Below are positions 41,565-51,029 of a DNA stretch of 64,000 bases, in pieces (the stretch's first letter is position 1; each line of letters opens with the position of its first letter). The notes under the pieces were generated by a model. The model was not told where the DNA came from, made no database searches, and saw only the letters and a list, made by a program, of their open reading frames with translations. The position numbers and the translations under genes were made by a program. The DNA is from JAZKHE01 sp040385525. GTDB taxonomy: Bacteria; Bacteroidota; Bacteroidia; UBA4408. The DNA lies in NCBI GenBank assembly GCA_040385525.1, contig JAZKHE010000005.1, positions 62,001 to 126,000 on the forward strand. The letters are read 5' to 3'.

Positions 41565-42480
41565 TAAACTCTAAATTTCTTTTAAAGCCTTTAAATTTTG
41601 TCCTACTTAATGGAGAATTTTTAAAGGCTTTTTTAAATACTTCTTCTGTCATTTCTTCCCAATCTTTGTAATTGTTGTTTTTAATTAAAGGATTTATAGA
41701 AAACAATGGTTCTGCTGTTGGTTTAGAAAACCGATTCCACGGGCAAATATCTTGACAAATGTCGCAACCAAATGCCCAATCGTTAAATTTGCCTTTCATT
41801 TCTGTTGGAATATTTTCTTTTAACTCAATAGTAAAGTAAGAAATACATTTGCTTCCATCAACAACATAGGGTTCAATAATAGCATCGGTAGGGCAGGCAT
41901 CAATACATTTTGTGCATGTGCCACAATAATCTTTTATTGGTGAATCATAATCCAATTCTAAATCAATAATAAGTTCTGCTATAAAAAAATACGAGCCATT
42001 GTTTTTAGAAATAATGTTGCTGTTTTTTCCTTGCCAACCCAAACCACTTTTTTTTGCCCAAGCTTTGTCCATTACCGGTGCAGAATCAACAAAAGCACGT
42101 CCGCTAATTTCTCCAATTTGTTCTGAGATAAAGTTGTGCAATTCAAATAGTTTATTTTTTATTACGGTGTGATAATCTGTTCCGTAAGCGTATTTAGAAA
42201 TTTTTTGGCTATCCGAATTTTGAATTTGGTTGGGATAATAATTGAGTAATAATGAAATTACAGATTTAGCTCCATCAACCAATAGTCTTGGGTCTAGGCG
42301 TTTATCAAAATAATTCGCCATATAATTCATTTCGCCGTTGTGATTATTATTTAGCCATTTTTCTAAACGCGGCGCTTCTTCTTCTAAAAATTCAGCTTTA
42401 GAAATGCCACAAAAATCAAAGCCTAAGCGCTTTGCTTCTTGTTTAATAAGTTGTGTGTTTTTTTCTTTTTGATTGAACAA
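41536..42480 (-). CDS. queG: Epoxyqueuosine reductase
   Basis: This cobalamin-dependent iron-sulfur enzyme makes queuosine in tRNA. It carries two ferredoxin-like cluster motifs, CGTCTKCIDACPTDAI and CDICQDICPWN, and an N-terminal GFDFCGISKAEFL. At 314 aa it is full length. It follows ruvB by 21 bases in the same direction. Cobalamin is required, which fits an organism with TonB-type importers. Confidence 0.95.
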   Translation of the reverse strand: MFNQKEKNTQLIKQEAKRLGFDFCGISKAEFLEEEAPRLEKWLNNNHNGEMNYMANYFDKRLDPRLLVDGAKSVISLLLNYYPNQIQNSDSQKISKYAYGTDYHTVIKNKLFELHNFISEQIGEISGRAFVDSAPVMDKAWAKKSGLGWQGKNSNIISKNNGSYFFIAELIIDLELDYDSPIKDYCGTCTKCIDACPTDAIIEPYVVDGSKCISYFTIELKENIPTEMKGKFNDWAFGCDICQDICPWNRFSKPTAEPLFSINPLIKNNNYKDWEEMTEEVFKKAFKNSPLSRTKFKGFKRNLEFIKPNPRPQQ

Positions 42481-42501
42481 AGCGAGATAAATAATTGAGA
42501 A

Positions 42502-43536
42502 TTATTCTTCTCTATCGAAAAGACTTCCTTTAAATGCTTTTGGAATTTTGCCTAAATGTTTGTAGGCTAAATCTGTTGCTTCTCGTCCGCGAGGTGTACG
42601 CATCAAATAACCTTCTTGTATTAAAAAGGGTTCGTACACTTCTTCTATCGTATCAGATTCTTCGCCTACAGCGGTAGAAATTGTGTTTAAACCGACAGGG
42701 CCACCTTTAAATTTATCAATTAATGTAGAAAGGATTTTTATATCCATTTCGTCTAATCCATTTTTATCTACATTTAGTGCGTTTAGTGCAATTTGAGCAA
42801 TTTCAATATCAATTGCGCCATTCCCTTTTACTTGCGCAAAATCTCTAGTTCTGCGTAACAACGCATTTGCTATACGTGGCGTTCCTCGGCTACGGCGTGC
42901 AATTTCGTATGCAGCCACTTCATCAATGTTTACGTTTAGTATATCTGAAGAACGGGTTACAATACCAGTAAGTAATTTAGAATCGTAATATTCTAATCTC
43001 GAATTAATACCAAAACGCGCACGTAGCGGAGATGTGAGTAAGCCAGAACGTGTTGTTGCACCAATTAATGTAAAAGGATTTAAACCAATTTGTATGCTGC
43101 GTGCATTTGGTCCGCTATCTAACATAATATCTATGCGATAATCTTCCATAGCAGAATACAAATACTCTTCTACAATTGGGCTTAAACGATGAATTTCATC
43201 AATAAATAAAATATCGTTGGGTTCTAAATTAGTAAGCAAACCTGCTAAATCGCCTGGTTTATCTAACACTGGGCCCGATGTAATTTTTATGCCTACACCT
43301 AAATCGTTAGCAATAATATTTGCTAAAGTTGTTTTTCCTAAGCCTGGAGGGCCGTGTAACAAAACGTGATCTAAAGCTTCTTTACGTTGTTTTGTTGCGC
43401 TAACAAATATTTTTAGATTTTCTACTACTTTATCCTGTCCCAAAAAATCGTCGAATGATAGTGGGCGCAACGCCTTATCAACTTCTTTTTCGGTTGGAGA
43501 AAAGTTTTCGTTAGTAGGATCTAAATTTTCATTCAT
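42502..43536 (-). CDS. ruvB: Holliday-junction helicase RuvB
   Basis: This is the branch-migration motor that works with RuvA. Walker A GPPGLGKTTLA, Walker B LFIDEIHRLSP, GATTRSGLLTSPLRARFG (sensor 1 and arginine finger) and the C-terminal winged helix (LIQEGYLMRTPRGREAT) are present. At 344 aa it is full length. The ATG lies four bases from a TATCTTTG -7 box, implying a leaderless transcript. ruvA is not adjacent. Confidence 0.97.
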   Translation of the reverse strand: MNENLDPTNENFSPTEKEVDKALRPLSFDDFLGQDKVVENLKIFVSATKQRKEALDHVLLHGPPGLGKTTLANIIANDLGVGIKITSGPVLDKPGDLAGLLTNLEPNDILFIDEIHRLSPIVEEYLYSAMEDYRIDIMLDSGPNARSIQIGLNPFTLIGATTRSGLLTSPLRARFGINSRLEYYDSKLLTGIVTRSSDILNVNIDEVAAYEIARRSRGTPRIANALLRRTRDFAQVKGNGAIDIEIAQIALNALNVDKNGLDEMDIKILSTLIDKFKGGPVGLNTISTAVGEESDTIEEVYEPFLIQEGYLMRTPRGREATDLAYKHLGKIPKAFKGSLFDREE

Positions 43537-43540
43537 ATTA

Positions 43541-43548
43541 CAAAGATA
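43541..43548 (-). promoter_or_regulatory. Promoter -7 box for ruvB (leaderless)
   Basis: TATCTTTG on the minus strand, four bases before the ATG. At -33 TTC (43566-43568) gives a 17-base spacer. Confidence 0.6.
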
Positions 43549-43615
43549 GAACTTATAGTAATTGCGAATGAATTCGTTTAATATTTATTCTGATAAACAA
43601 ATGCAAAGTTTACTT

Positions 43616-43735
43616 TACCACATAGTTACATAGCAAATTATTGCTGTATGTTAGAAAGTAGTACATAGAAATTTTCGCTTGCGAAAATCTATGTTAACTT
43701 TTATCTTTAATGGATCCTATGTTTCTATGTGGTGA
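43616..43735. repeat. Structured palindromic repeat, copy 3
   Basis: Outer arms: ACCACATAGTTACATAG (43617-43633) against CTATGTTTCTATGTGGT (43717-43733). Inner hairpin: CATAG (43664-43668) and ATTTTCGC (43671-43678) pair with GCGAAAAT (43681-43688) and CTATG (43689-43693) around TT. Confidence 0.82.
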
Positions 43736-43759
43736 AAAAGAATAGTACTTATGCTTGTT

Positions 43760-43782
43760 AGACTGCTTCGTTCCTCGCAGAT
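43760..43782. repeat. 23-base dispersed repeat, copy B
   Basis: It is the reverse complement of 21145-21167 with one difference (22 of 23). It lies 25 bases after structured repeat copy 3. Confidence 0.75.
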
Positions 43783-43788
43783 AAAAAA

Positions 43789-44412
43789 CTACAAGTACTT
43801 ATTGTATTTCGATTTTGGGAAAAGCGTTTTATACAAAATATCCCAATAGATAAGCGTTTTAAAAGTGTAGGTTGGACTTTGAAATTCGTTACCTAATTCT
43901 TTGTTTTTTATAATGTAGTACCTAAATCCTAAATCTAAACCAATACCAAACCATTTTATAATTTTATATTGGCCTGCAATGCTTGGCTCGTATAGCATTA
44001 CAAATTTTTGATTAGTATTTGCGTTTGGATATTTTATATACGAGTTGCCTAAACCTATTTGAACAGGAATTGCAAACTCCCATTTGCCTTTGTTGTAAAA
44101 AACATAATCGGCAAAAATGTGGAAATAATCAATATTGTGTGTGCCAATTTCGCCTAAGCTGTTGGTAAACTGTTTACCATCTTTTAAATAGCTGTAACCA
44201 ATTCCGTAACGTGTTCGTCTATTAAACGAAAGCCCTAATTTAACGCCCGAAAACTGATTTATTTTACCATCAATAAACGTGTTTCTGCTGTCTAATTTGG
44301 CTACAATTCCTGGTCTACGTTTTAAATCTTTGTTAATAGTATCTAACAATTGTGCTTTAGCGGAAAGGCTTGCTAAAACAAAGATTACGAATATAAAACG
44401 CTTTGCTGTCAA
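43789..44412 (-). CDS. Outer-membrane barrel-like protein, function unknown
   Basis: A signal peptide (1-21, LSAKA-Q) precedes strand-rich sequence: GVKLGLSFNRRTRYGIGYSY, FAIPVQIGLGNSYIKYP, KWFGIGLDLGFRYYI. The protein resembles other small Bacteroidota porin-like proteins. No ligand or family name can be given. Its stop lies among dispersed repeats. Confidence 0.65.
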   Translation of the reverse strand: MTAKRFIFVIFVLASLSAKAQLLDTINKDLKRRPGIVAKLDSRNTFIDGKINQFSGVKLGLSFNRRTRYGIGYSYLKDGKQFTNSLGEIGTHNIDYFHIFADYVFYNKGKWEFAIPVQIGLGNSYIKYPNANTNQKFVMLYEPSIAGQYKIIKWFGIGLDLGFRYYIIKNKELGNEFQSPTYTFKTLIYWDILYKTLFPKSKYNKYL

Positions 44413-44508
44413 TTGAAAATAATTTTATGCAAAAGTAACAGCAAAAGCGTTTAAATTCTAATGCAACACAAAAATTAATTCAAAATATGCGTCATTGCAT
44501 AAAACAAA

Positions 44509-44536
44509 AAACCTCCCAATTTGGGAGGTTTTTGTA
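44509..44536 (-). terminator. Intrinsic terminator after PKD lipoprotein pair
   Basis: AAACCTCCC (44509-44517) pairs with GGGAGGTTT (44523-44531) around AATTT. The A-run on the plus strand before it is the T-run of the minus-strand transcript. It lies 26 bases after the stop of the second lipoprotein. Confidence 0.87.
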
Positions 44537-44561
44537 AAAGATTAGAAATTTAAATTTCTAA

Positions 44562-45671
44562 TTATTTTGTTAAAGTGATAGTATAAGTATCAGTGTAAGA
44601 TAAATCAGCTGTAGTACCATCGCCATCACAATCGTTAGAATCTTTTTCAACTCTTTCTAAAACGATAGAAGTTGCAGAAGCAGATTTAACAACATAAACA
44701 CGATCATTATCTTCACCCATTTGGTTAGAAGATGTAATGCTTGTGTTAACAAAGAAATCAGCACTAACTCTAACATGAGTTTCGTCAATTACAGTAAAAG
44801 AACCTTGACCACCTAAAACGTTTCCAGCAATTGCAGTAGAGTTAGAACCACCTTGGTTAGCCCAAATTGCAGAGTAAATGTTTCCATCGTTGTTAACAGA
44901 GATAGAAGATAATCTAGCTGATAAAGTACCAGCAGCACCACAACCAGGGAAAGCAGCATAAGCTGAACCAGTTAATGAAGCTGAAGTAGCTACTGACCAT
45001 TTACCATTTAACATTTCTGATAAATTATAAGCATTAGAACCAGTTACAGTAACATCAGATGAAATCATAGTTTTGCTTTCACCTTGGTAAGCATATAAAG
45101 TAACTTTATACGCTCCAGAAGTTTGAGGAGTCCAAGAGAAAGAATTAGTGTTTGAGTTCCAAGAATCAACTTCAATCCAAGTTGGACCTTGAATTACTAA
45201 TTGGTAATCAACGTTATAGCCTTTGTTAGCAGACTCATCAGTTGTATTTTTAATAACAACTGCTTGACCTGTGCTTGGAGAAGCAACAGATAATTCCATA
45301 GTAGGAGCAACTGTTTGAATAGTTACTGTTGCAGAACCAACATAAGTTTTACCAGAACGTTTTTGGATGTTTCCAGTTTTCATTACTTGTTGAGTAATAG
45401 TGTAAACACCAGCTTTTTCGTAAGTGTGAGTTGGGTTGATTTGAGAAACTCTGCTCCAGTCACCAATTTCGTTTGATTGAGAACCATCACCAAAATCGTA
45501 AACAACTACTGTATTTTTTTTGTATTTTTCGTTGTTGTCTTTAACTTTTACTGGCTCACCAACCCAAGCAGTTGGGTTTTCAACTGTAAAATCAGTTTCT
45601 TTTTTACAAGCAACCAATGCCATAGATGCTAATAGCACTAATGACGTTCCTTTTAAAATATTTTTTTTCAT
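44562..45671 (-). CDS. PKD-domain lipoprotein, paralogue B
   Basis: This is a secreted lipoprotein with lipobox MALVAC (Cys22) and a PKD domain (about 30-115, with VVYDFGDGSQSNE and NPTHTYEKAGVYTI). A second beta region (120-205, SPSTGQAVVIKNTTDESANK) and a C-terminal module (from about 220, LNGKWSVATSASLTGSAY, ending YTITLTK) follow. Acidic Asp/Asn-rich loops could bind calcium. It is a close tandem paralogue of the upstream gene, 35 bases away, and shares its promoter. Its ligand is unknown. Confidence 0.82.
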   Translation of the reverse strand: MKKNILKGTSLVLLASMALVACKKETDFTVENPTAWVGEPVKVKDNNEKYKKNTVVVYDFGDGSQSNEIGDWSRVSQINPTHTYEKAGVYTITQQVMKTGNIQKRSGKTYVGSATVTIQTVAPTMELSVASPSTGQAVVIKNTTDESANKGYNVDYQLVIQGPTWIEVDSWNSNTNSFSWTPQTSGAYKVTLYAYQGESKTMISSDVTVTGSNAYNLSEMLNGKWSVATSASLTGSAYAAFPGCGAAGTLSARLSSISVNNDGNIYSAIWANQGGSNSTAIAGNVLGGQGSFTVIDETHVRVSADFFVNTSITSSNQMGEDNDRVYVVKSASATSIVLERVEKDSNDCDGDGTTADLSYTDTYTITLTK

Positions 45672-45706
45672 ATTAGTCTTAATTATAAATTAATAATTGG
45701 GTTTAA

Positions 45707-46819
45707 TTACTTAGTTAAAGTAATTGTATAAGTGTCATTGTAAGTATCAGCAGCTGCAGTACAGAATGAATCACCTTTAGTAACTTTTTCTAAAACGATA
45801 GATGTAGCAGAAGAAGATTTAATTGTATATAAACCATTAGCTCCAGTATTGTAGTTAGATGCAGTTGTGCTAGTGTTTACAAATAAACCATTTTGTTCAG
45901 TTGTAATACCTTTATTGTTAAAGCTTACGTTAACTAAACCAGCATCAGTTACATAAATTGAACCTAAACTTTCTTCAACGTTACCAGCAACTGTAGTAGA
46001 GCTAGCTCCACCTTTGTTTGCCCAAACACCTGAATAGATATTTCCATCGTTATTTAAGCTAATAGAAGAATACATTGGAGCATAAGTTGCAGCTAAACAA
46101 CCAGCACCATAAGAAGCACCTGTTAAAGAAGCAGTTGCAGCAACTGACCATTTACCATTTAATAATTGAGCAACACCATCAGCTCTGTCACCAGAAACAG
46201 TAAAGTCAGCACTTATCATAGCACGACCTTGACCTTGGAATGCATACATAATCATTTTGTGAGCACCAGAAGTAGATGCAGTCCAAGAAATTGGCCTTGT
46301 ATCATTAGCACTACCTACCCATTGAGTACCAGTTGGAGTTTCTACCCAATATTGGTAAGATGGAGTTGAACCTAAATTAGCAGACTCATCAGTAGTGTTT
46401 TTAATCCAAATACCTTGGTCAGTGTTAACTGCAGTAGAAGATAATTCCATTGTTGGAGTTACCATTTGAATTGTTACTGTTTGAGAACCAGCGTAAGTTT
46501 TTCCAGAACGTTTTTCAATGTTTCTAGATTTCATTACTTGTTGAGTAATTGTGTAAACACCTGGTTTGTTGTAAGTGTGAGTAGGGTTGATTTGCGCAAT
46601 TCTGCTCTCATCACCAATGTTTGTAGACGAACCATCGCCAAAATCGTAAAATACAGCTGTATTTTTTTTGTATTTTTCGCTGTTGTCTTTAATAACAACT
46701 GGTTCTCCAACCCATGCAGTAGCATTAACCACTGTAAAGTCAGTTTCTTTTTTACAAGCAACTAAAGCCATAGATGCTAAAAGCACCAACGACGTTCCTT
46801 TTAAAATGTTTTTTTTCAT
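45707..46819 (-). CDS. PKD-domain lipoprotein, paralogue A
   Basis: Same architecture as the following gene: lipobox MALVAC (Cys22), PKD domain (FYDFGDGSSTNIG, NPTHTYNKPGVYTI), a variable middle and a C-terminal module beginning LNGKWSVAATASLTG and ending YTITLTK. The first 29 residues are identical in the two copies. It is first in the pair and carries the promoter. It is probably exposed on the cell surface or in the periplasm. Confidence 0.82.
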   Translation of the reverse strand: MKKNILKGTSLVLLASMALVACKKETDFTVVNATAWVGEPVVIKDNSEKYKKNTAVFYDFGDGSSTNIGDESRIAQINPTHTYNKPGVYTITQQVMKSRNIEKRSGKTYAGSQTVTIQMVTPTMELSSTAVNTDQGIWIKNTTDESANLGSTPSYQYWVETPTGTQWVGSANDTRPISWTASTSGAHKMIMYAFQGQGRAMISADFTVSGDRADGVAQLLNGKWSVAATASLTGASYGAGCLAATYAPMYSSISLNNDGNIYSGVWANKGGASSTTVAGNVEESLGSIYVTDAGLVNVSFNNKGITTEQNGLFVNTSTTASNYNTGANGLYTIKSSSATSIVLEKVTKGDSFCTAAADTYNDTYTITLTK

Positions 46820-47154
46820 AATATTTTTCGTTTTTGATTAATTTGACGCAAATGTAAGTCAATTTTTGATAACGAGTCCAATTTTTTTATTCAAAATTGT
46901 ATAGTTTATACTTATTTTAAATATAAATATCTGATAATCAGATATATAAAATGAATATAATTTGTTTTTTTGGTAAGATTTTTTAGTTTTTGGTGCTTTT
47001 TTTTACACATTTAATAGATTAATAATACCAGTTTAACGATTGATATAATTAAGAATGTCTGTAAGGTTTAAGCTTTAATTTTAAATACAAGCAAACTTCA
47101 TTTAATATAACGCTTACAATTTTATATCTTGTGCTTTGTAATAATTTAGAATTT
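46820..47154. other. 335-base divergent intergenic region
   Basis: It carries the promoter of the PKD pair. A short palindrome, ATATCTGA (46927-46934) and TCAGATAT (46938-46945), lies in the middle. The rest is AT-rich. No ORF or RNA gene is seen, and no clear promoter for the plus-strand peptidase was found. Confidence 0.55.
46849..46881 (-). promoter_or_regulatory. Promoter for PKD lipoprotein pair
   Basis: On the minus strand TTG (46881-46879), 22-base spacer, TACATTTG (46856-46849). It lies 29 bases before the ATG at 46819. Confidence 0.65.
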
Positions 47155-49302
47155 ATGAAACATACTCGTTTATTTATTAGTCTACTTTTTGTAGTTGGTT
47201 TTACAACGGCACAAAACAAAACATTTACAATGGAAGAAGCGGTGCTAAAAGGTAGAACTGTTTTATCGCCAAAAAGATTAAATCAACTCAATTGGATAAA
47301 AAATTCAAATAGTTACTATTATTATAATGATGCTGGTACAGAAATTTATAGAGGAAGTTTTTTAGCTGCGCAAGACGATAAATTACTTGTGTTAGAAGAT
47401 TTTAATGGACAGTTAGAACCTGTTGCTGGAGAAAAGGTAGATAAAATTCCTGCAATTACTTGGAAAAGCGATTTTGTATTTAGTTTTATGCTGAAAGAAA
47501 AAAAATACGACTATAATGTTTCTACTAAAAGATTAGTTTTAGCTAAAGATGCCATAATTCCTTCTTTTGAAAATGAAGATAAAGCTGCAAATGGAGCAAT
47601 TGCGTACACCGAAAAAAACAATTTGTTTATTTACAAAGACAGCAAATCAATACAAGTAACTTTTGATGGAACCGAAAACAATGATATTGTAAACGGACAA
47701 GCAGTACATCAACAAGAATTTGGAATTTATAAAGGAACATTTTGGAGTAATGATGGAAATCAGTTGGCTTTTTACAGAATGGATCAAAGCATGGTAACCG
47801 ATTATCCTGTTATTGATTGGAGCGTGAAGCCAGCAAAAAATCAAAACAAAAAATATCCGTTTGCAGGCAATGCGAGTCATCATGTAACGCTTGGTGTATA
47901 TGATGTAACTACTGGCAAAACCGTTTTTATAAAAACAGGCGAACCTAAAGAACAATACTTAACCAATATCGCATGGAGCCCGAACGGAACAAGAATTTAC
48001 ATTGCGGTATTAAACAGAGATCAAAATCATTTAAAATTAAATCAATACAATGCACAAACTGGCGAATTTGTAAAAACACTTTTTGAAGAAAAAGACGAAA
48101 AATTTGTTCAGCCACTAAACGCAATGTTGTTTATAAAAAACAATGCTAGTCAATTTATTTGGCAGAGTAACAGAGATGGATTTAATCATTTGTATTTGTA
48201 TGATGCAGAAGGGCAAATGCTAAAACAATTAACCAAAGGCAATTGGGAAGTTACTGCTGTAAATGGTTTTGATGAATTAGGAAGTAATTTATTTTTTCAT
48301 TCAAACATTGGTAATCCAACCGAGCAACAATTTTGTATGGTAGATGTAAAAAGCGGAAAAATGAAACAACTTACAAAAACTAAAGGAGTTCACAACTGCT
48401 TATTAAACGATAAAGCAACAGATTTTATTGATAATTTTAGCAACATTACAACGCCGCGATTAATTGATGTGTATGATGTGAAATCAGCAAAATCAAAAAA
48501 TCTTCTTACTGCAGAAAATCCTGTTAAAGAGTATAAATTAGGGCAATTGAATTTATTTACCGTTAAGGCAGATGATGGAACCGATTTGTGGTGTCGTATG
48601 TTTAAACCAGCAGATTTTGATAGCACAAAAAAATATCCTGCCATTGTTTATGTGTATGGTGGGCCAGGAGTTCAACTGATTACAAACTCATGGTTAGGTG
48701 GTGCCGATTTATGGTATCACTACATGGCGCAACGCGGCTATATTGTTTTTACAGTTGACAACAGAGGAACAAAAGGTAGAGGAAAAACTTTTGAGCAAGC
48801 TACTTTCCGTCAGTTAGGGACAGTAGAAATTTCTGATCAAATGAAAGGCGTTGATTATTTAAAATCGCAAAAATATGTTGATGCAAAACGCTTAGGTGTT
48901 GATGGTTGGAGTTTTGGTGGATTTATGACAACATCGATGATGACGCGCACTCCCGATGTTTTTAAAGTTGGTGTTGCTGGTGGACCAGTAATTGATTGGA
49001 GTTATTACGAAATCATGTACACAGAGCGTTATATGGATACACCACAAACCAATAAAGAAGGTTTTGAAAAAAGTAATTTGCTGAATTATGTTGGCGATTT
49101 AAAAGGAAAATTAATGTTAATACATGGCGCAAGCGACGACGTAGTGGTTTGGCAACATAGTATGATGTATTTAAAAAAGGCTGTAGACAAAGGAGTTCAT
49201 CTCGATTATTTTGTTTATCCAGGTCATTATCATAATGTAGTAGGAAAAGACAGAGTACATTTAATGCAAAAAATTGCTGATTATTTTATTACGAATTTAT
49301 AG
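47155..49302 (+). CDS. Dipeptidyl-peptidase-IV-like S9 peptidase
   Basis: This periplasmic peptidase removes Xaa-Pro dipeptides. It has a signal peptide (1-19, GFTTA-Q), an N-terminal propeller (about 30-480) and a C-terminal hydrolase domain with VDGWSFGGFM (Ser586), a catalytic Asp in GASDDVVVWQH, and His in YPGHYHNV. At 715 aa it is the size of DPP-IV. The propeller contains the RMDQSMVTDYP segment seen in Bacteroidota DPP-IV. ATG 47155 is chosen for the signal peptide. Confidence 0.92.
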   Translation: MKHTRLFISLLFVVGFTTAQNKTFTMEEAVLKGRTVLSPKRLNQLNWIKNSNSYYYYNDAGTEIYRGSFLAAQDDKLLVLEDFNGQLEPVAGEKVDKIPAITWKSDFVFSFMLKEKKYDYNVSTKRLVLAKDAIIPSFENEDKAANGAIAYTEKNNLFIYKDSKSIQVTFDGTENNDIVNGQAVHQQEFGIYKGTFWSNDGNQLAFYRMDQSMVTDYPVIDWSVKPAKNQNKKYPFAGNASHHVTLGVYDVTTGKTVFIKTGEPKEQYLTNIAWSPNGTRIYIAVLNRDQNHLKLNQYNAQTGEFVKTLFEEKDEKFVQPLNAMLFIKNNASQFIWQSNRDGFNHLYLYDAEGQMLKQLTKGNWEVTAVNGFDELGSNLFFHSNIGNPTEQQFCMVDVKSGKMKQLTKTKGVHNCLLNDKATDFIDNFSNITTPRLIDVYDVKSAKSKNLLTAENPVKEYKLGQLNLFTVKADDGTDLWCRMFKPADFDSTKKYPAIVYVYGGPGVQLITNSWLGGADLWYHYMAQRGYIVFTVDNRGTKGRGKTFEQATFRQLGTVEISDQMKGVDYLKSQKYVDAKRLGVDGWSFGGFMTTSMMTRTPDVFKVGVAGGPVIDWSYYEIMYTERYMDTPQTNKEGFEKSNLLNYVGDLKGKLMLIHGASDDVVVWQHSMMYLKKAVDKGVHLDYFVYPGHYHNVVGKDRVHLMQKIADYFITNL

Positions 49303-49315
49303 AACACAAGGTTTT

Positions 49316-49393
49316 AAAGTTAGAAAGTTTTAACGTTGGAAACCATTACCAAAAACTATTAACCGTAAACCAAAAACTGAAAACCAAAAAGAA
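49316..49393. repeat. AT-rich phrase repeat (complement of GTTTTTGGTTT type)
   Basis: Phrases such as TTACCAAAAACTATTAACCG and AAACCAAAAACTGAAAACC fill the spacer. They are the complement of those at 2270-2330 and 57160-57215. Confidence 0.45.
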
Positions 49394-51019
49394 ATGAAAT
49401 ACACAATAGAAGCCAATTTAATTGATGTTGTTGCAAAGCGCATTTTTGCTGCGCGAGTTGAGGTAATTGATGGCAAAATATTTTCGATTGAGGAGTTAGA
49501 TAAAAATTTAGACAACTATATTTTACCAGGTTTTGTTGATGCGCATATTCATGTAGAAAGTTCTATGCTTATACCGAGTGAGTTTGCACGATTAGCAGTA
49601 GTGCACGGAACGGTAGGAACCATTTCTGACCCGCACGAAATTGCCAATGTAGTTGGAATTGAAGGTGTTGATTATATGATTGGAAACGGGAATAAAGTTC
49701 CGTTTCATTTTTATTTTGGAGCACCATCTTGCGTGCCTGCAACCAGTTTTGAAACGGCAGGTGCAACCATAGATAGCAAAGGAATTGAAGAATTATTAAA
49801 GCGAGATGAAATTGTTTATTTAGCTGAGATGATGAATTTTCCGGGAGTAATTTTTGGAGATGGAGAAGTACATAAAAAATTAGCCATTGCTAAAGCTTTA
49901 AATAAACCAATTGATGGTCACGCGCCAGGTTTACGAGGCGAAGATATGCGTAAGTATTTTTCGGCAGGGATTACAACCGACCACGAATGTTTTAAATACG
50001 AAGAAGCTTTAGAGAAATTACAAATCGGTGTAAAAGTGTTGATTAGAGAAGGAAGTGCTGCCAAAAATTTTGAGGAATTAATTCCACTTTTAAAACAATT
50101 TCCTGAGCAAATAATGTTTTGTAGTGATGATAAACATCCTGATAGTTTGTTAGATAATCATATAAATGATTTAGTAAAGCGTGCGCTTAAAAAAGGAAAC
50201 GATTTGTTTGAGGTTTTACGTGCAGCATCTTACAACGTTATAAAACATTATAACTTAAAAGTTGGTTTGTTGCAACAAGGAGATAATGCCGATTTTATTG
50301 TGATTGACAACCTAAACGATTTTACAATTAAAGAAACCTATATTAGCGGAGAGTTAGTTGCTAAAAACGGAAAATCGTTAATAGAAAAAATTTCAGAAAA
50401 AATTATTAATCAGTTTGATTGTAGTTTAAAATCGCCAAAAGATTTTGAATTAAAATCGGATGCAAAAAAAATACGTGTAATAGAAGCCTTAGATGGACAA
50501 TTAATTACACACGAATTAATTGAAGAATCACTTTTAGTAAACGGAAATTTAGAATCGAATACGCAAAGCGATGTGTTAAAAATAGCTGTGGTAAACCGTT
50601 ACAGCGATGCATCCACTGCAATTGCTTTTATAAAAAATATTGAACTAAAACATGGCGCAATAGCAAGTTGTATCGCACACGATAGTCATAATATTGTTGC
50701 GGTGGGAACTAACGATTTGGATATATGCGAAGCCGTAAATTTAATTATTAAAAACAAAGGCGGAATTTCGTTAGCCAATGGCGAACAAAAATTAAGTTTA
50801 GCCTTGCCAGTTGCTGGAATTATGACAAATGGTGATGCTTACGAAACAGCTAATTTGTATATTGAAATTGACAAGCAAGCAAAAGCATTGGGCACTAAAT
50901 TACGTGCACCTTTTATGACTTTATCGTTTATGGCTTTGCTCGTAATACCCGAACTAAAACTAAGCGACAAAGGTTTGTTTGACGGCAAGAGTTTTAAATT
51001 TACAAGTGTTGAGGTTTAA
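49394..51019 (+). CDS. ade: Adenine deaminase
   Basis: This amidohydrolase converts adenine to hypoxanthine in purine salvage. The N-terminal metal motif GFVDAHIHVESSM is the Ade signature. HGTVGTISDPHEIANV, GHAPGLRG and CSDDKHPDSL provide further ligands, and the C-terminal adenine-deaminase domain contains AIASCIAHDSHNIVAVG. At 541 aa it is full length. It stands alone downstream of the DPP-IV gene. Confidence 0.95.
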   Translation: MKYTIEANLIDVVAKRIFAARVEVIDGKIFSIEELDKNLDNYILPGFVDAHIHVESSMLIPSEFARLAVVHGTVGTISDPHEIANVVGIEGVDYMIGNGNKVPFHFYFGAPSCVPATSFETAGATIDSKGIEELLKRDEIVYLAEMMNFPGVIFGDGEVHKKLAIAKALNKPIDGHAPGLRGEDMRKYFSAGITTDHECFKYEEALEKLQIGVKVLIREGSAAKNFEELIPLLKQFPEQIMFCSDDKHPDSLLDNHINDLVKRALKKGNDLFEVLRAASYNVIKHYNLKVGLLQQGDNADFIVIDNLNDFTIKETYISGELVAKNGKSLIEKISEKIINQFDCSLKSPKDFELKSDAKKIRVIEALDGQLITHELIEESLLVNGNLESNTQSDVLKIAVVNRYSDASTAIAFIKNIELKHGAIASCIAHDSHNIVAVGTNDLDICEAVNLIIKNKGGISLANGEQKLSLALPVAGIMTNGDAYETANLYIEIDKQAKALGTKLRAPFMTLSFMALLVIPELKLSDKGLFDGKSFKFTSVEV

Positions 51020-51029
51020 ATTATTTGTT

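Noticed and set aside
46166..46765. Plus-strand frames inside the PKD lipoprotein genes
   Set aside because: They are antisense shadows of strongly coding minus-strand genes.
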